From an uncultured Bacteroidota bacterium (GTDB lineage Bacteria; Bacteroidota; Bacteroidia; Chitinophagales; Chitinophagaceae), in NCBI GenBank assembly GCA_903912435.1, contig CAIWHI010000501.1:1-16874 (forward strand): a DNA stretch of 16,874 nt. Direction: 5' to 3'. The position numbers and the translations under genes are program-made. The notes beneath the pieces are model-generated. The model was not told where the DNA came from. It searched no databases and saw only the letters and a list, made by a program, of their open reading frames with translations. Below are positions 6,185-13,635 of the stretch, in pieces (position 1 is the stretch's first letter; every line of letters starts with the position of its first letter).

Positions 6185-7027
6185 ATGAGCACAGTAACAA
6201 TTACCGCAGCCGATGTAAATAAGCTGCGCCAGCAAACCGGGGCAGGCATGATGGATTGCCGTAAAGCCTTGGCAGAAAGCAATGGGGATTTTGAAAATGC
6301 TATAGATTACCTCCGTAAAAAAGGCCAGAAAGTTGCTGCTAACCGTAGCGACCGCGAAGCTAAGGAAGGTGTGGTAATAGCTAAAGCTAATGCTGATAAT
6401 ACATATGGTATAGTTATAGTTCTTAGTTCTGAAACCGACTTCGTTGCTAAGAATGAAGATTTCGTTGCTTTTGCACTAGAGATTGCTGATATCGCATTAA
6501 ATTCTAAAGTTAGCTCAATCGACGACCTTAAAGCACAGCCAATGGGCAATGCTACTTTGGGCGAAAAATTGATGGAAGTAGTTGCTAAAATTGGTGAGAA
6601 AATAGACCTTACCCGTTTTGAGCAGGTTACAGCCGCTTCTGTTATCCCTTATATCCATAGCGGTTACCGTATTGGTGTACTAGTTGGTATGACTCAGGCT
6701 GCTAACGAAGCTATCATTGGTGCAGGTAGGGACGTAGCTATGCAGATAGCTGCTATGAAACCACTAGCTGTTGATGCTGATAGCGTACCAGCTGAAATGG
6801 TAGCTCGTGAAAAAGCTATTGCTGTAGAGCAAATTATGGCTGAAGGCAAGGCTGCTGATATGGCTGAGAAAATCGCTGCCGGTAAGCTGAACAAATTCTT
6901 CAAAGACAATACATTATTGCCACAGGCATTCGTAAAAGACAATGCAATAACTGTTGAGAAATATTTAGATACTGTATCTAAAGGTCTTACTGTTACTTCT
7001 TTCGTGCGTCTTGCTGTAGGTGCATAA
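6185..7027 (+). CDS. tsf: Translation elongation factor Ts
   Basis: EF-Ts is the cytoplasmic guanine-nucleotide exchange factor that recycles EF-Tu. The 280-residue protein begins with the UBA-like domain (ITAADVNKLRQQTGAGMMDC at about 6-25, then RKALAESNGDFENAIDYLRKKG), followed by the family signature TDFVAKN at residues 84-90, and the dimerisation/core domain to the end (VIPYIH, VGMTQA). Length is normal. It follows rpsB as in most bacteria, but with 254 nt holding a hairpin and its own promoter-like sequence. A strong terminator lies 21 nt past the stop. Confidence 0.97.
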   Translation: MSTVTITAADVNKLRQQTGAGMMDCRKALAESNGDFENAIDYLRKKGQKVAANRSDREAKEGVVIAKANADNTYGIVIVLSSETDFVAKNEDFVAFALEIADIALNSKVSSIDDLKAQPMGNATLGEKLMEVVAKIGEKIDLTRFEQVTAASVIPYIHSGYRIGVLVGMTQAANEAIIGAGRDVAMQIAAMKPLAVDADSVPAEMVAREKAIAVEQIMAEGKAADMAEKIAAGKLNKFFKDNTLLPQAFVKDNAITVEKYLDTVSKGLTVTSFVRLAVGA

Positions 7028-7048
7028 TATTTTATTTCCAATTTATAT

Positions 7049-7092
7049 AATCAGGGCTGTGCTATTTGTTAGTACAGCCCTGATTGTTTTTT
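7049..7092 (+). terminator. Rho-independent terminator of tsf
   Basis: AATCAGGGCTGT (7049-7060) pairs with ACAGCCCTGATT (7074-7085), extended inside by three more pairs, followed by GTTTTTT. A strong stem with a T-run right after tsf. Confidence 0.85.
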
Positions 7093-7141
7093 GTAGAGGG
7101 GATCGATAGATGGGATTGTTAGAGAAACGGGAGTTCACATT

Positions 7142-7256
7142 GCCCAATAAGCATGCTAATTTTGGCTAAAGCCCAATAAGGGGAAATCTTTTTCCCCGGC
7201 CTGAAGGCCGGGGCTACTGATGTGATGGCATGCAGGGCTTTAGCCCACATGATAAT
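7142..7256. repeat. Palindromic intergenic repeat, copy 1
   Basis: A REP- or MITE-like unit between tsf and dcd. It holds GGCTAAAGCCC (7164-7174), an 8-bp hairpin CCCCGGCC-TGAA-GGCCGGGG (7194-7213) followed by GCTACT, and GGGCTTTAGCCC (7234-7245), which is the inverted counterpart of the first. GCATGC flanks both sides (7151-7156 and 7228-7233). A shorter copy is at 9994-10052. No protein is coded. Confidence 0.65.
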
Positions 7257-7290
7257 TATTTGGAAAAATGATTCCCCATCAACTCCTCCT

Positions 7291-7330
7291 AAAAAGATAT
7301 AGCCCGGATAATGCCGGGCTATGTCTTTTT
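7291..7330. terminator. Bidirectional terminator between tsf and dcd
   Basis: A 17-bp stem (7291-7307 with 7314-7330, one G-T wobble) around a 6-nt loop. A5 on one side and T5 on the other let it work for the minus-strand dcd, ending at 7348, as well as for read-through from the plus strand. Confidence 0.85.
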
Positions 7331-7347
7331 AGGTAAGCATCGTTAAT

Positions 7348-7884
7348 TTAAAACTTATTCTTCCACATCATGCTTTCTACAGGCTTGTCGTTACGGCCGG
7401 TGTATTTGGCATTCGATTTTTTGTCGTAGCTATTGATTACTTCTCCTTCTGATACGAAGTAGATTAACTGACCTATGGGCATACCAGCATAAATCCTTAC
7501 CGGTTTTACTACAGATATTTCAAGTGTCCAGTGGTTGCAGAAACCCACATCACCTTTGCCTGCGGTGGCATGGATATCTATACCCAGCCTTCCGGTGCTA
7601 GATTTCCCTTCCAGGAAAGGTATATGCTTGTGCGACTCAGTATATTCTTCAGTTACACCAAGATATAAAATGCCGGGTAGCAATACATAGCCATCTTCGG
7701 GAATATCGAAGTGAGTAATGGTATTGTGCTTTTTAGCATCGAGGGTGTCGTTGTCATACATTGCCAGGTATTTACCCAGATGCACATCATATGAGTTTGA
7801 ACCCAAATTTTTTCGGTTGTAGGGCTCAATAACAATTGTTCCCTTTTCTATCTCTTCCAGTATTTTTGAATCAGAGAGTATCAT
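7348..7884 (-). CDS. dcd: dCTP deaminase
   Basis: This 178-residue cytoplasmic enzyme deaminates dCTP to dUTP, feeding dTMP synthesis. It belongs to the dUTPase-like trimeric fold. Visible motifs are MILSDSKILEEI at the N-terminus, LGSNSYDVHLG (28-37), the nucleotide-binding loop LEGKSSTGRLGIDIHATAG (91-109), and WTLEISV, in which Glu122 is the probable catalytic residue. IYAGMPIGQLIYF (131-143) is the usual following strand. Length suits the monofunctional Bacteroidota enzyme, although a bifunctional deaminase-dUTPase cannot be excluded from sequence alone. The gene diverges from rocD; the 262-nt gap between them holds both promoters and nothing else recognisable. Confidence 0.93.
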   Translation of the reverse strand: MILSDSKILEEIEKGTIVIEPYNRKNLGSNSYDVHLGKYLAMYDNDTLDAKKHNTITHFDIPEDGYVLLPGILYLGVTEEYTESHKHIPFLEGKSSTGRLGIDIHATAGKGDVGFCNHWTLEISVVKPVRIYAGMPIGQLIYFVSEGEVINSYDKKSNAKYTGRNDKPVESMMWKNKF

Positions 7885-7888
7885 GCGA

Positions 7889-7896
7889 CAAATATA
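7889..7896 (-). promoter_or_regulatory. -7 element abutting the dcd start
   Basis: TATATTTG on the minus strand is a perfect TAnnTTTG and ends 4 nt before ATG. The -33 region is weak. A leaderless or nearly leaderless mRNA is predicted. Confidence 0.45.
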
Positions 7897-8110
7897 GTCG
7901 AATAAACTAAAATTTTAAAGGGCAAATTTGAAATACAAAGGGTGAAAACCAGGTAGTTCTTGTTGTTTAGGGTGAATAATACTTCTTGTTTTGAATGATT
8001 TTTAGTGAATAAATTTTTACTGAACCGCTTGTTATCGGCTGCATATTGCCAGCAAATTGTCATTTAAGGGCTATGGAAATCAATATATTGAAGTTAAGAC
8101 TTACCCGAAA

Positions 8111-8142
8111 TTCGGAATTCAGGCCCTAAAATTGTAATTTTG
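8111..8142 (+). promoter_or_regulatory. Promoter abutting the rocD start
   Basis: TTCG (8111-8114), one base from TTTG, is followed after 20 nt by TAATTTTG (8135-8142), a perfect TAnnTTTG. The -7 box ends 4 nt before the ATG at 8147, so the start codon would be at the transcript 5' end. Confidence 0.5.
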
Positions 8143-8146
8143 CCTC

Positions 8147-9379
8147 ATGCCACTTACTACTACTATCTCGTCGCTTACACAGCACTATCTTGATAAGGAA
8201 GATAAATATGGTGCCCATAACTACCACCCACTGCCAGTGGTGTTGACCAAAGGCAAAGGCGTACATGTGTGGGATGTTGATAACCGCAGGTATTTCGATT
8301 TCCTCTCTGGTTATTCAGCCATTAATCAGGGCCATTGCCATCCACGTATTCTGGAGACGTTTTTAGAGCAGGCCCAAAAACTTACCCTCACGTCACGTGC
8401 ATTTCATAATGATGTTTTAGGTGAATATGAAGAATTCATCACCAGATTTTTTGGATATGACAAGGTCTTGCCAATGAATACCGGGGTTGAAGCAGTAGAG
8501 ACTGCACTGAAACTGGCACGCCGATGGGGTTATGAGGTGAAAGGGGTAGAAAGGAATAGGGCTAAAATAATAGTATGTGAACAAAATTTCCATGGCCGCA
8601 CCATAAGTGTTATTTCCTTTACCAGTGATGAAGGGTCAAGCAAGGACTTCGGGCCTTTCACTCCCGGCTTTGAACCAATACCCTATAATGATATCAACGC
8701 ACTAAAAATAGCACTACAAGATCCCAATGTCATAGGTTTTCTTGTTGAGCCTATACAAGGTGAAGCAGGGGTTGTAGTGCCTGATGAGGGTTACCTATCA
8801 CAGGCTGCCAAGTTGTGCCGCGATGCCAATGTATTATTTATAGGTGATGAGATTCAAACGGGTCTGGCGCGTACCGGCAAAATGCTGGGTTGCGACCATG
8901 AAAATGTGCGTCCTGACATTTTGATATTGGGTAAAGCACTTTCAGGAGGAACAATGCCAGTATCGGCTGTGCTGGCTGATGATGAAATTATGCTCACCAT
9001 AAAACCTGGCGACCATGGTTCCACCTATGGAGGTAATCCGCTGGCTTGTAAAGTAGCTATGACATCACTACAAGTATTATTAGATGAGCAAATGGCCGAT
9101 AATGCACGGGTGCAGGGCGCTCATTTCCGTAAAGGGTTGGTGGCATTGAATAGTGATTTGATCAGCATAGTAAGGGGCAAGGGCTTGTTCAATGCCATAG
9201 TGATTTCTCACCCTGATAAGGAAGCTGCATGGAATATATGCCTGGAAATGAAAGAAAATGGCCTCATTGCAAAACCTACCCATGGCGACAGAATTAGGTT
9301 TGCACCTCCATTAACTATTAATAGAGACCAGATTGATGAGTGCCTGGACATTATTGGCAGGAGTCTCAGGCATTTTTAA
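8147..9379 (+). CDS. rocD: Ornithine aminotransferase (ornithine-oxo-acid transaminase)
   Basis: A 410-residue fold-type I, class III PLP aminotransferase. It moves the delta-amino group of ornithine to 2-oxoglutarate, giving glutamate semialdehyde, and so links arginine and proline metabolism. The N-terminal KYGAHNYHPLPVVL (20-33) is typical of ornithine aminotransferase rather than acetylornithine aminotransferase. Other motifs are NTGVEAVETALKLARRW (111-127), NFHGRT (147-152), EPIQGEAGVVVP (201-212), the PLP-binding Asp234 in GDEIQTG, and the Schiff-base Lys263 in LGKALSGG. Length is normal. The gene diverges from dcd and lies 47 nt before rimM, with a hairpin between. Confidence 0.93.
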   Translation: MPLTTTISSLTQHYLDKEDKYGAHNYHPLPVVLTKGKGVHVWDVDNRRYFDFLSGYSAINQGHCHPRILETFLEQAQKLTLTSRAFHNDVLGEYEEFITRFFGYDKVLPMNTGVEAVETALKLARRWGYEVKGVERNRAKIIVCEQNFHGRTISVISFTSDEGSSKDFGPFTPGFEPIPYNDINALKIALQDPNVIGFLVEPIQGEAGVVVPDEGYLSQAAKLCRDANVLFIGDEIQTGLARTGKMLGCDHENVRPDILILGKALSGGTMPVSAVLADDEIMLTIKPGDHGSTYGGNPLACKVAMTSLQVLLDEQMADNARVQGAHFRKGLVALNSDLISIVRGKGLFNAIVISHPDKEAAWNICLEMKENGLIAKPTHGDRIRFAPPLTINRDQIDECLDIIGRSLRHF

Positions 9380-9384
9380 GCATA

Positions 9385-9408
9385 AAATTCTGGTAATTGC
9401 CAGAATTT
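9385..9408. terminator. Hairpin between rocD and rimM
   Basis: AAATTCTGG (9385-9393) and CCAGAATTT (9400-9408) form a perfect 9-bp stem with a 6-nt loop, starting 5 nt after the rocD stop, followed by GGTTTT. It may be a weak terminator or a leader structure for rimM, whose ATG is 18 nt further on. Confidence 0.5.
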
Positions 9409-9426
9409 GGTTTTACAAATAACAAT

Positions 9427-9933
9427 ATGATTAGGATTGGGAAAATTGTGGCCACCCATGGCATCAATGGTGCATTGGTGATGACACATGTGGTAGGCTC
9501 ATCAAAATGGCTGAAGAAGGATACCACACTGATGGTGGAAATGCAAAAGGGTAGTCTGATACCCTATTTCACTACCCAGGTAAAAGCGGTAAATGACAAG
9601 GAATACCTGATTAGTGTAGAGGATATTGAGAAAGTTGAAGCTGCTAAAAAACTGGTGACCAAACATGTATTTGTTGATGAAGCCCTGCTTGGCGACTATG
9701 CCAAAAAGTCGCCATTGTTATGGATAGGCTTTATGGTGATTGATGTAACCATGGGCGAGATTGGAATTATTGAAGATGTGATTCTCACAGGTGCTCAATG
9801 GCTGGGTAAGATTATTTATTTTGGTGCGGAGGTATTAGTACCCCTAATCCCAGAAATGATCCAAAACCTTGATGTGAAGAAAAAGGTAATTAATATGGAT
9901 TTGCCTGAGGGTTTGTTGGAGATTTATATGTAG
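9427..9933 (+). CDS. rimM: Ribosome maturation factor RimM
   Basis: RimM binds S19 and helps mature the head of the 30S subunit. The N-terminal RimM domain starts IRIGKIVATHGINGALVMTH (residues 2-21), and the C-terminal PRC-barrel includes PLLWIGFMVID, IGIIEDVI, and EVLVPLIPEMIQNLDVKKKV, ending in LPEGLLEIYM, the usual family C-terminus. The frame is open from a TTG at 9397, but that codon lies inside the preceding hairpin and the conserved sequence begins at ATG 9427, which I chose; this gives 168 residues. It precedes trmD as usual, but rpsP and rplS are absent and the two genes are 427 nt apart. Confidence 0.93.
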   Translation: MIRIGKIVATHGINGALVMTHVVGSSKWLKKDTTLMVEMQKGSLIPYFTTQVKAVNDKEYLISVEDIEKVEAAKKLVTKHVFVDEALLGDYAKKSPLLWIGFMVIDVTMGEIGIIEDVILTGAQWLGKIIYFGAEVLVPLIPEMIQNLDVKKKVINMDLPEGLLEIYM

Positions 9934-9993
9934 GATGAGTGAATTTGTTATTGGAAAGTGACAATATTATTAATGGACTCCTAACCAGGGTGA

Positions 9994-10052
9994 TTTTGGC
10001 TAAAGCCAATAATTTTTTTATCATATTCCCCGACCCAAAGGTCGGGGCTACT
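9994..10052. repeat. Palindromic intergenic repeat, copy 2
   Basis: TTTTGGCTAAAGCC (9994-10007) is followed by an 8-bp hairpin CCCCGACC-CAAA-GGTCGGGG (10028-10047) and GCTACT. This is a shorter relative of 7142-7256. The stem differs from copy 1 by a G-to-A and matching C-to-T change, so pairing is kept. Confidence 0.65.
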
Positions 10053-10115
10053 TAATCAAAGTTAGTGAAAAGATGGTAGAAGCAAGAAGGGCAGTTTTAT
10101 ATCAAAAACGACTAA

Positions 10116-10160
10116 AAGGCCTCACCCCGGCCCTCTCCGAAGGAGAGGGTGTCACACCTT
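10116..10160. repeat. CCCTCTCC/GGAGAGGG palindromic repeat
   Basis: CCCTCTCC (10131-10138) and GGAGAGGG (10142-10149) pair around GAA, within a longer context CTCACCCCGG...GTGTCACACC. Sequences of this type are dispersed intergenic palindromes in many bacterial genomes. Confidence 0.55.
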
Positions 10161-10209
10161 AAAACATCGCTATTTAACAGAAAAGCAGTTTTAACTAGTA
10201 CTGATTTTC

Positions 10210-10356
10210 ACTTTTGACTATCTACAAACTACTATCTACAAACTACTATCTACTAAATACTAACTACTATCTACAAACTACAAACTACTATCTACAAACT
10301 ACAAACTACTATCTACTAAAATGTTTTAACTTTTACCTTTTAACTTTTGACTTTAA
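10210..10356 (+). repeat. Phased heptanucleotide array (21 units) before trmD
   Basis: The 147 nt divide exactly into 21 units of 7. It begins ACTTTTG, continues with a mix of ACTATCT (6 copies), ACAAACT (6 copies) and ACTAACT-like variants, and ends with TGTTTTA, ACTTTTA, CCTTTTA, ACTTTTG and ACTTTAA. Four A residues separate it from the trmD ATG. The repeat has no stop in one frame, which creates an artificial 49-codon upstream extension of trmD from a TTG at 10214. Confidence 0.8.
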
Positions 10357-10360
10357 AAAA

Positions 10361-11038
10361 ATGCGCATCGATATCATTACTGTATTACCCGAACTTTTGG
10401 AGAGTCCATTTAGCCATTCTATTATGAAAAGGGCTAAGGATAAGGGCCTGCTTGAAGTTTATACCCACAACCTGCGCGACTATACCCCTTATAAGCAGGC
10501 GCAGGTAGATGATTATCAGTTTGGTGGTGGGGCTGGCATGGTTATGATGCCTGAGCCATTGGCCCTGGCTATAGAGCATTTGCAAAAAGAGCGTAAGTAC
10601 GATGAGATAATTTACATGACCCCTGATGGGCCACTGTTTGAGCAAAAGACAGCCAATAGCCTGTCTATGAAAAAAAACCTAATCATTATATGTGGGCACT
10701 ACAAGGGTATTGATGATCGCATACGCGAGCATTTTGTAACCATGGAAATATCTATAGGCGATTATGTGCTTAGTGGTGGCGAACTGGCTGCTGCCGTGGT
10801 AGTAGATGCTGTAGGCAGATTGTTGCCTGGTGTGCTCAATGATGAGACTTCAGCCTTGTTTGATTCTTTTCAGGATGGGATGCTGGCACCGCCGGTATAT
10901 ACCCGCCCGGCAGATTTCAGGGGGTGGAAAATACCCGATATACTGCTATGTGGTGACCCTAAGAAAATAGATGATTGGCGCTACGAGCAATCGCTGAAGA
11001 GAACAGAGCAGCGAAGACCAGGCTTGCTTGATGAATAA
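10361..11038 (+). CDS. trmD: tRNA (guanine-N1)-methyltransferase
   Basis: TrmD methylates G37 next to the anticodon, using SAM, and prevents +1 frameshifting. The 225-residue protein has the N-terminal MRIDIITVLPELLESPFSHS, QVDDYQFGGGAGMVMMPEP (48-66), the deep-trefoil-knot SAM site with MTPDGPLF (86-93), CGHYKGIDDR (111-120), and SIGDYVLSGGE (131-141). The putative catalytic Asp172 is in SFQDG, and YTRPADFRGW follows (180-189). The open frame continues upstream through a repeat array, but the conserved start is the ATG at 10361 and the upstream residues are low-complexity repeat translation. It lies downstream of rimM; the usual rplS is absent and a 747-nt gene-poor region follows. Confidence 0.95.
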   Translation: MRIDIITVLPELLESPFSHSIMKRAKDKGLLEVYTHNLRDYTPYKQAQVDDYQFGGGAGMVMMPEPLALAIEHLQKERKYDEIIYMTPDGPLFEQKTANSLSMKKNLIIICGHYKGIDDRIREHFVTMEISIGDYVLSGGELAAAVVVDAVGRLLPGVLNDETSALFDSFQDGMLAPPVYTRPADFRGWKIPDILLCGDPKKIDDWRYEQSLKRTEQRRPGLLDE

Positions 11039-11229
11039 TTTGCAGCATTTGAAATAAATATTTTACCTCACCACCCACTGGCACTAGTGTTCCGATAAGA
11101 TCATTGTGTCTTCCAAATGCAGCCTGTATGTGACACACGTTCCTATTCCCCATGTCCAAAACGAATTCCCTAAGCCAATTAAAATTACTACATATACCTA
11201 CAATATATAACCAAAGTTTTATGGTGGAA

Positions 11230-11252
11230 AAATTGGAGTCAGACCCCAATTT
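11230..11252. repeat. Palindrome resembling REP-type sequences
   Basis: AAATTGGAGTC and GACCCCAATTT flank a single A; 10 of 11 positions pair. Sequences like AATTGGGGTCAGACCCC are known around REP-associated tyrosine transposases in other bacteria. No transposase gene is present here. Confidence 0.4.
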
Positions 11253-11714
11253 CTAGCGTGTATATTAATAAAATGTAGTTGGATAGGAGACTCTCTTTTT
11301 TTGAGCAGCAAATTTATTACAAAAAATTTCTTTGAAAACGATGAGGGAAATCCCTTTATATCTCAAAAATTACTGTCAGAAATGCATAGGTACGGCATCC
11401 TGTCCCCTTGAGAAGAGCTGGGGCGGGGCCTCCAATTGGACTTCTTATTTTCCTTTTTATAAGCGCTGAAAAATGGCAACTGTACACCTCGGGGTAAGTG
11501 AAAACATGTTGCCACTTTATTTGAAAATAGAGCTTTTTACCCCACTTTTGGCTGGGATTATACCAACGCAGAAAAGATCAAAAACATGTCAAATGCTATA
11601 CTTTATTTTATCATCGCTCCTTAACAATTAGGTAATATACATCCCTTGCAAGGCAAACATGGCAAAAAATGCATTGTTTACTGAAAATTATAAACTATCT
11701 CGGCAAAATATTTT

Positions 11715-11742
11715 TTCGTTAAGAATAATTCCCATACCTTTA
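11715..11742 (+). promoter_or_regulatory. Candidate promoter of the T9SS cargo gene
   Basis: TTCG (11715-11718) and TACCTTTA (11735-11742) are 16 nt apart, each one base from consensus. The predicted leader is about 38 nt, A-rich. Confidence 0.35.
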
Positions 11743-11785
11743 ACACAAGAAATAAAATCATTAAAACAAGCTAAATCGAAAAACA

Positions 11786-13285
11786 ATGAAAAAGCTAATG
11801 CTATTTATGGGCGCTGTCGCCTTATCGGGTACTGTTATGAGTCAGGAAGCGAAAAATAATATGCTTTCAGTTCGCCCAGTATCACAAAACAACGAAACAA
11901 TTGTAAAACATGATCTAACCGCTGCTCCAGTAACAGTGCCAAAAGCTACCAGCGATAATCTCACTAAAGGTGCAAGAACAACCCTTGGTGGTGGTAGGTG
12001 GTATGACTACGGAGCTAATTGGGAATTGTTGCAACCAGCTGTGCTTATTAAAAGTAACACCGGACTTTCTATGTGGCAGGATACTACAGCTATCTATGGT
12101 TGGACAGGTGGTTCTACAGTTTATTCTCCAAACCAACCTTTCGTTTCTTTAGGTCTATCATTACACCCTTGGTTAAGTGCCTGGAATGATAATACAAACT
12201 TCCCTGGTGAAATTGCTATCACTCATACAGATGCTTACACAATTGACTCTGTAGGGGTATATTTTGGTTATGACCGTAACTACTCTAAACCTACTGTAGT
12301 TGATACATTAGTTGTAACATTTGTAAGTGGTAATCTAAGTTCAACTGCTGACCTTGCTATGGGTCTTGGTTATGGCTCAACTGTTGGTGCACATTATGGT
12401 GTTGCAAGGGTTAATTTCCCTACTATGTACCATGATAGTTTACAAAACCATGCTGCGCACAGTACTGCTGCTATTAACTACCCACTTGCTTCTGCTCCAT
12501 CTGCAACTGGTGGTACAGTAGTAACTTATAAGTTCCCATTAAAGGTCGCTGATACTAACACAAGTGCAACAACTGTAGGTGGTAACTATTTTCAATTCCC
12601 ACGTTACGGACGTACTGATGGTGCAATTAATGTTCCTGTACCAGCTGGTAGTATTTCAGGTGCCTCTGTTTCTTTCAGGAGCGGTGATGCACATCCTTTC
12701 TATCCTGCTAAAGATACTGTTCGCTACTCTGATGGTACAAATATCACAGGTTACAAATATGGTAATATAACACCATTAATATGGTATAGTTCAGATGCTA
12801 CTCCTACACCTCAATTCCCTCCTTATGATTCTACCAATTTTACAACTGGTTATTTTAAAGGAGAAAGCTACTTAGGTGATGGCGGTGGTGGTCTTTACAC
12901 TCCAAATTGGGGTTGGACTAGTTCTACAGGCGGTGCAAGCGGTTTGCAAATGCCAATGATTGCTTTCCACGTTACTTGTGCTACTTGTGTTACAGTAGGT
13001 TCTTCATCTCTTGGTGCTAATAATATCGCTAGTGTAAATTCAATTAATGCTTATCCTAACCCTGCTAATGATTTAGTAAATATTGCTTTCTCTCTAACTA
13101 GCAATGCTAATGTTACAGCAACACTTACTAATATGTTAGGTCAGGTAGTAGCATCTAAAAATATGGGTTCAGTTACTACAGGTAAAGTAGTTTTCAGCAC
13201 AACTGAATTGACAAATGGTGTTTATTTCTATGAATTGTCAGCAAATGGTACACGTTCTACTGGCCGTGTAGTTGTTGCTCACTAA
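11786..13285 (+). CDS. Secreted protein with type IX secretion C-terminal sorting domain
   Basis: The 499-residue protein has a signal peptide (MKKLMLFMGAVALSGTVMSQ, cleavage near residue 19-20) and a T9SS type A sorting domain from about residue 422: AYPNPANDLVNIAF, then VTATLTNMLGQVV, then TNGVYFYELSANG, ending STGRVVVAH. Such domains direct export through the outer membrane by the type IX system. The central part (about 65-405) is rich in Gly, Ser, Thr, Tyr and Trp, with beta-strand character, and I recognise no catalytic motif or family; it could be an adhesin, matrix or surface-layer protein. Two Cys in HVTCATC near residue 395 may form a disulphide. Codon use favours T-ending codons as in highly expressed genes here. 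A strong terminator follows. Confidence 0.85.
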   Translation: MKKLMLFMGAVALSGTVMSQEAKNNMLSVRPVSQNNETIVKHDLTAAPVTVPKATSDNLTKGARTTLGGGRWYDYGANWELLQPAVLIKSNTGLSMWQDTTAIYGWTGGSTVYSPNQPFVSLGLSLHPWLSAWNDNTNFPGEIAITHTDAYTIDSVGVYFGYDRNYSKPTVVDTLVVTFVSGNLSSTADLAMGLGYGSTVGAHYGVARVNFPTMYHDSLQNHAAHSTAAINYPLASAPSATGGTVVTYKFPLKVADTNTSATTVGGNYFQFPRYGRTDGAINVPVPAGSISGASVSFRSGDAHPFYPAKDTVRYSDGTNITGYKYGNITPLIWYSSDATPTPQFPPYDSTNFTTGYFKGESYLGDGGGGLYTPNWGWTSSTGGASGLQMPMIAFHVTCATCVTVGSSSLGANNIASVNSINAYPNPANDLVNIAFSLTSNANVTATLTNMLGQVVASKNMGSVTTGKVVFSTTELTNGVYFYELSANGTRSTGRVVVAH

Positions 13286-13305
13286 TAATTTTATTATTTT
13301 ATTTT

Positions 13306-13340
13306 AAAAAAGGGTAACGGTCTTCCGTTACCCTTTTTTA
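13306..13340 (+). terminator. Rho-independent terminator after the T9SS cargo gene
   Basis: AAAAAAGGGTAACGG (13306-13320) pairs perfectly with its complement at 13325-13339 around TCTT. The T-run gives a strong terminator; the A-run could allow function on the minus strand too. Confidence 0.9.
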
Positions 13341-13559
13341 CTTGTATGAAATTATTTTATGCCCTCATTTATGGCTTCCATACTCAATTCCTACTATGCC
13401 CAATATCCGGTAAAATCCAAAAGTTTTAAAGCGGAACAAATATTTATAGCGTTGCATGAAAGGGGAATTATACCTCTGGTAAGGTATACACCAGTCATTA
13501 AAAAGGCCAAAACAAGGAGCGGAACCAATAAAAATAAAATATGTCCCTAATTCGGTTTT

Positions 13560-13589
13560 TTTGTTTTTCAAAACAATATTCTATTATTG
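13560..13589 (+). promoter_or_regulatory. Promoter of topA
   Basis: TTTG (13560-13563) is followed after 18 nt by TATTATTG (13582-13589), one base from TAnnTTTG, and then CACACG. The predicted leader is about 42 nt and contains CCTGATTCAGG. The rest of 13341-13559 shows no gene I would support. Confidence 0.45.
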
Positions 13590-13635
13590 CACACGATTGA
13601 CCTGATTCAGGCAGCCCTAAATTGTAAAATACCGG

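Larger units (their letters stand above)
11039..11785. other. Gene-poor region between trmD and the T9SS cargo gene
   Basis: I see no convincing gene here. It holds a near-perfect palindrome at 11230-11252, a possible inverted repeat TGGCAAC/GTTGCCA (11474-11480 and 11508-11514), a second pair GGGGTAA/TTACCCC (near 11491 and 11536), and the promoter of the next gene. A minus-strand frame at 10959-11249 has protein-like composition in its middle but no recognised family. G+C-rich CTGTCCCC/GGGGCGGGG stretches near 11400-11430 may be decayed palindromic repeats. Confidence 0.5.

Noticed and set aside
10214..10360. 49-codon N-terminal extension of TrmD
   Set aside because: It is a translation of the heptad repeat (TNYYLQTTNYYL pattern); the conserved TrmD start is at 10361.
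11659..11859. 66-codon frame overlapping the start of the T9SS cargo gene
   Set aside because: It covers the promoter region and overlaps a gene with a clear signal peptide; no family resemblance.
13359..13550. 63-codon frame between the terminator and topA, with an opposing 68-codon frame
   Set aside because: Neither has a promoter, start context or recognised family; mutual overlap fits chance open frames in A/T-rich DNA.
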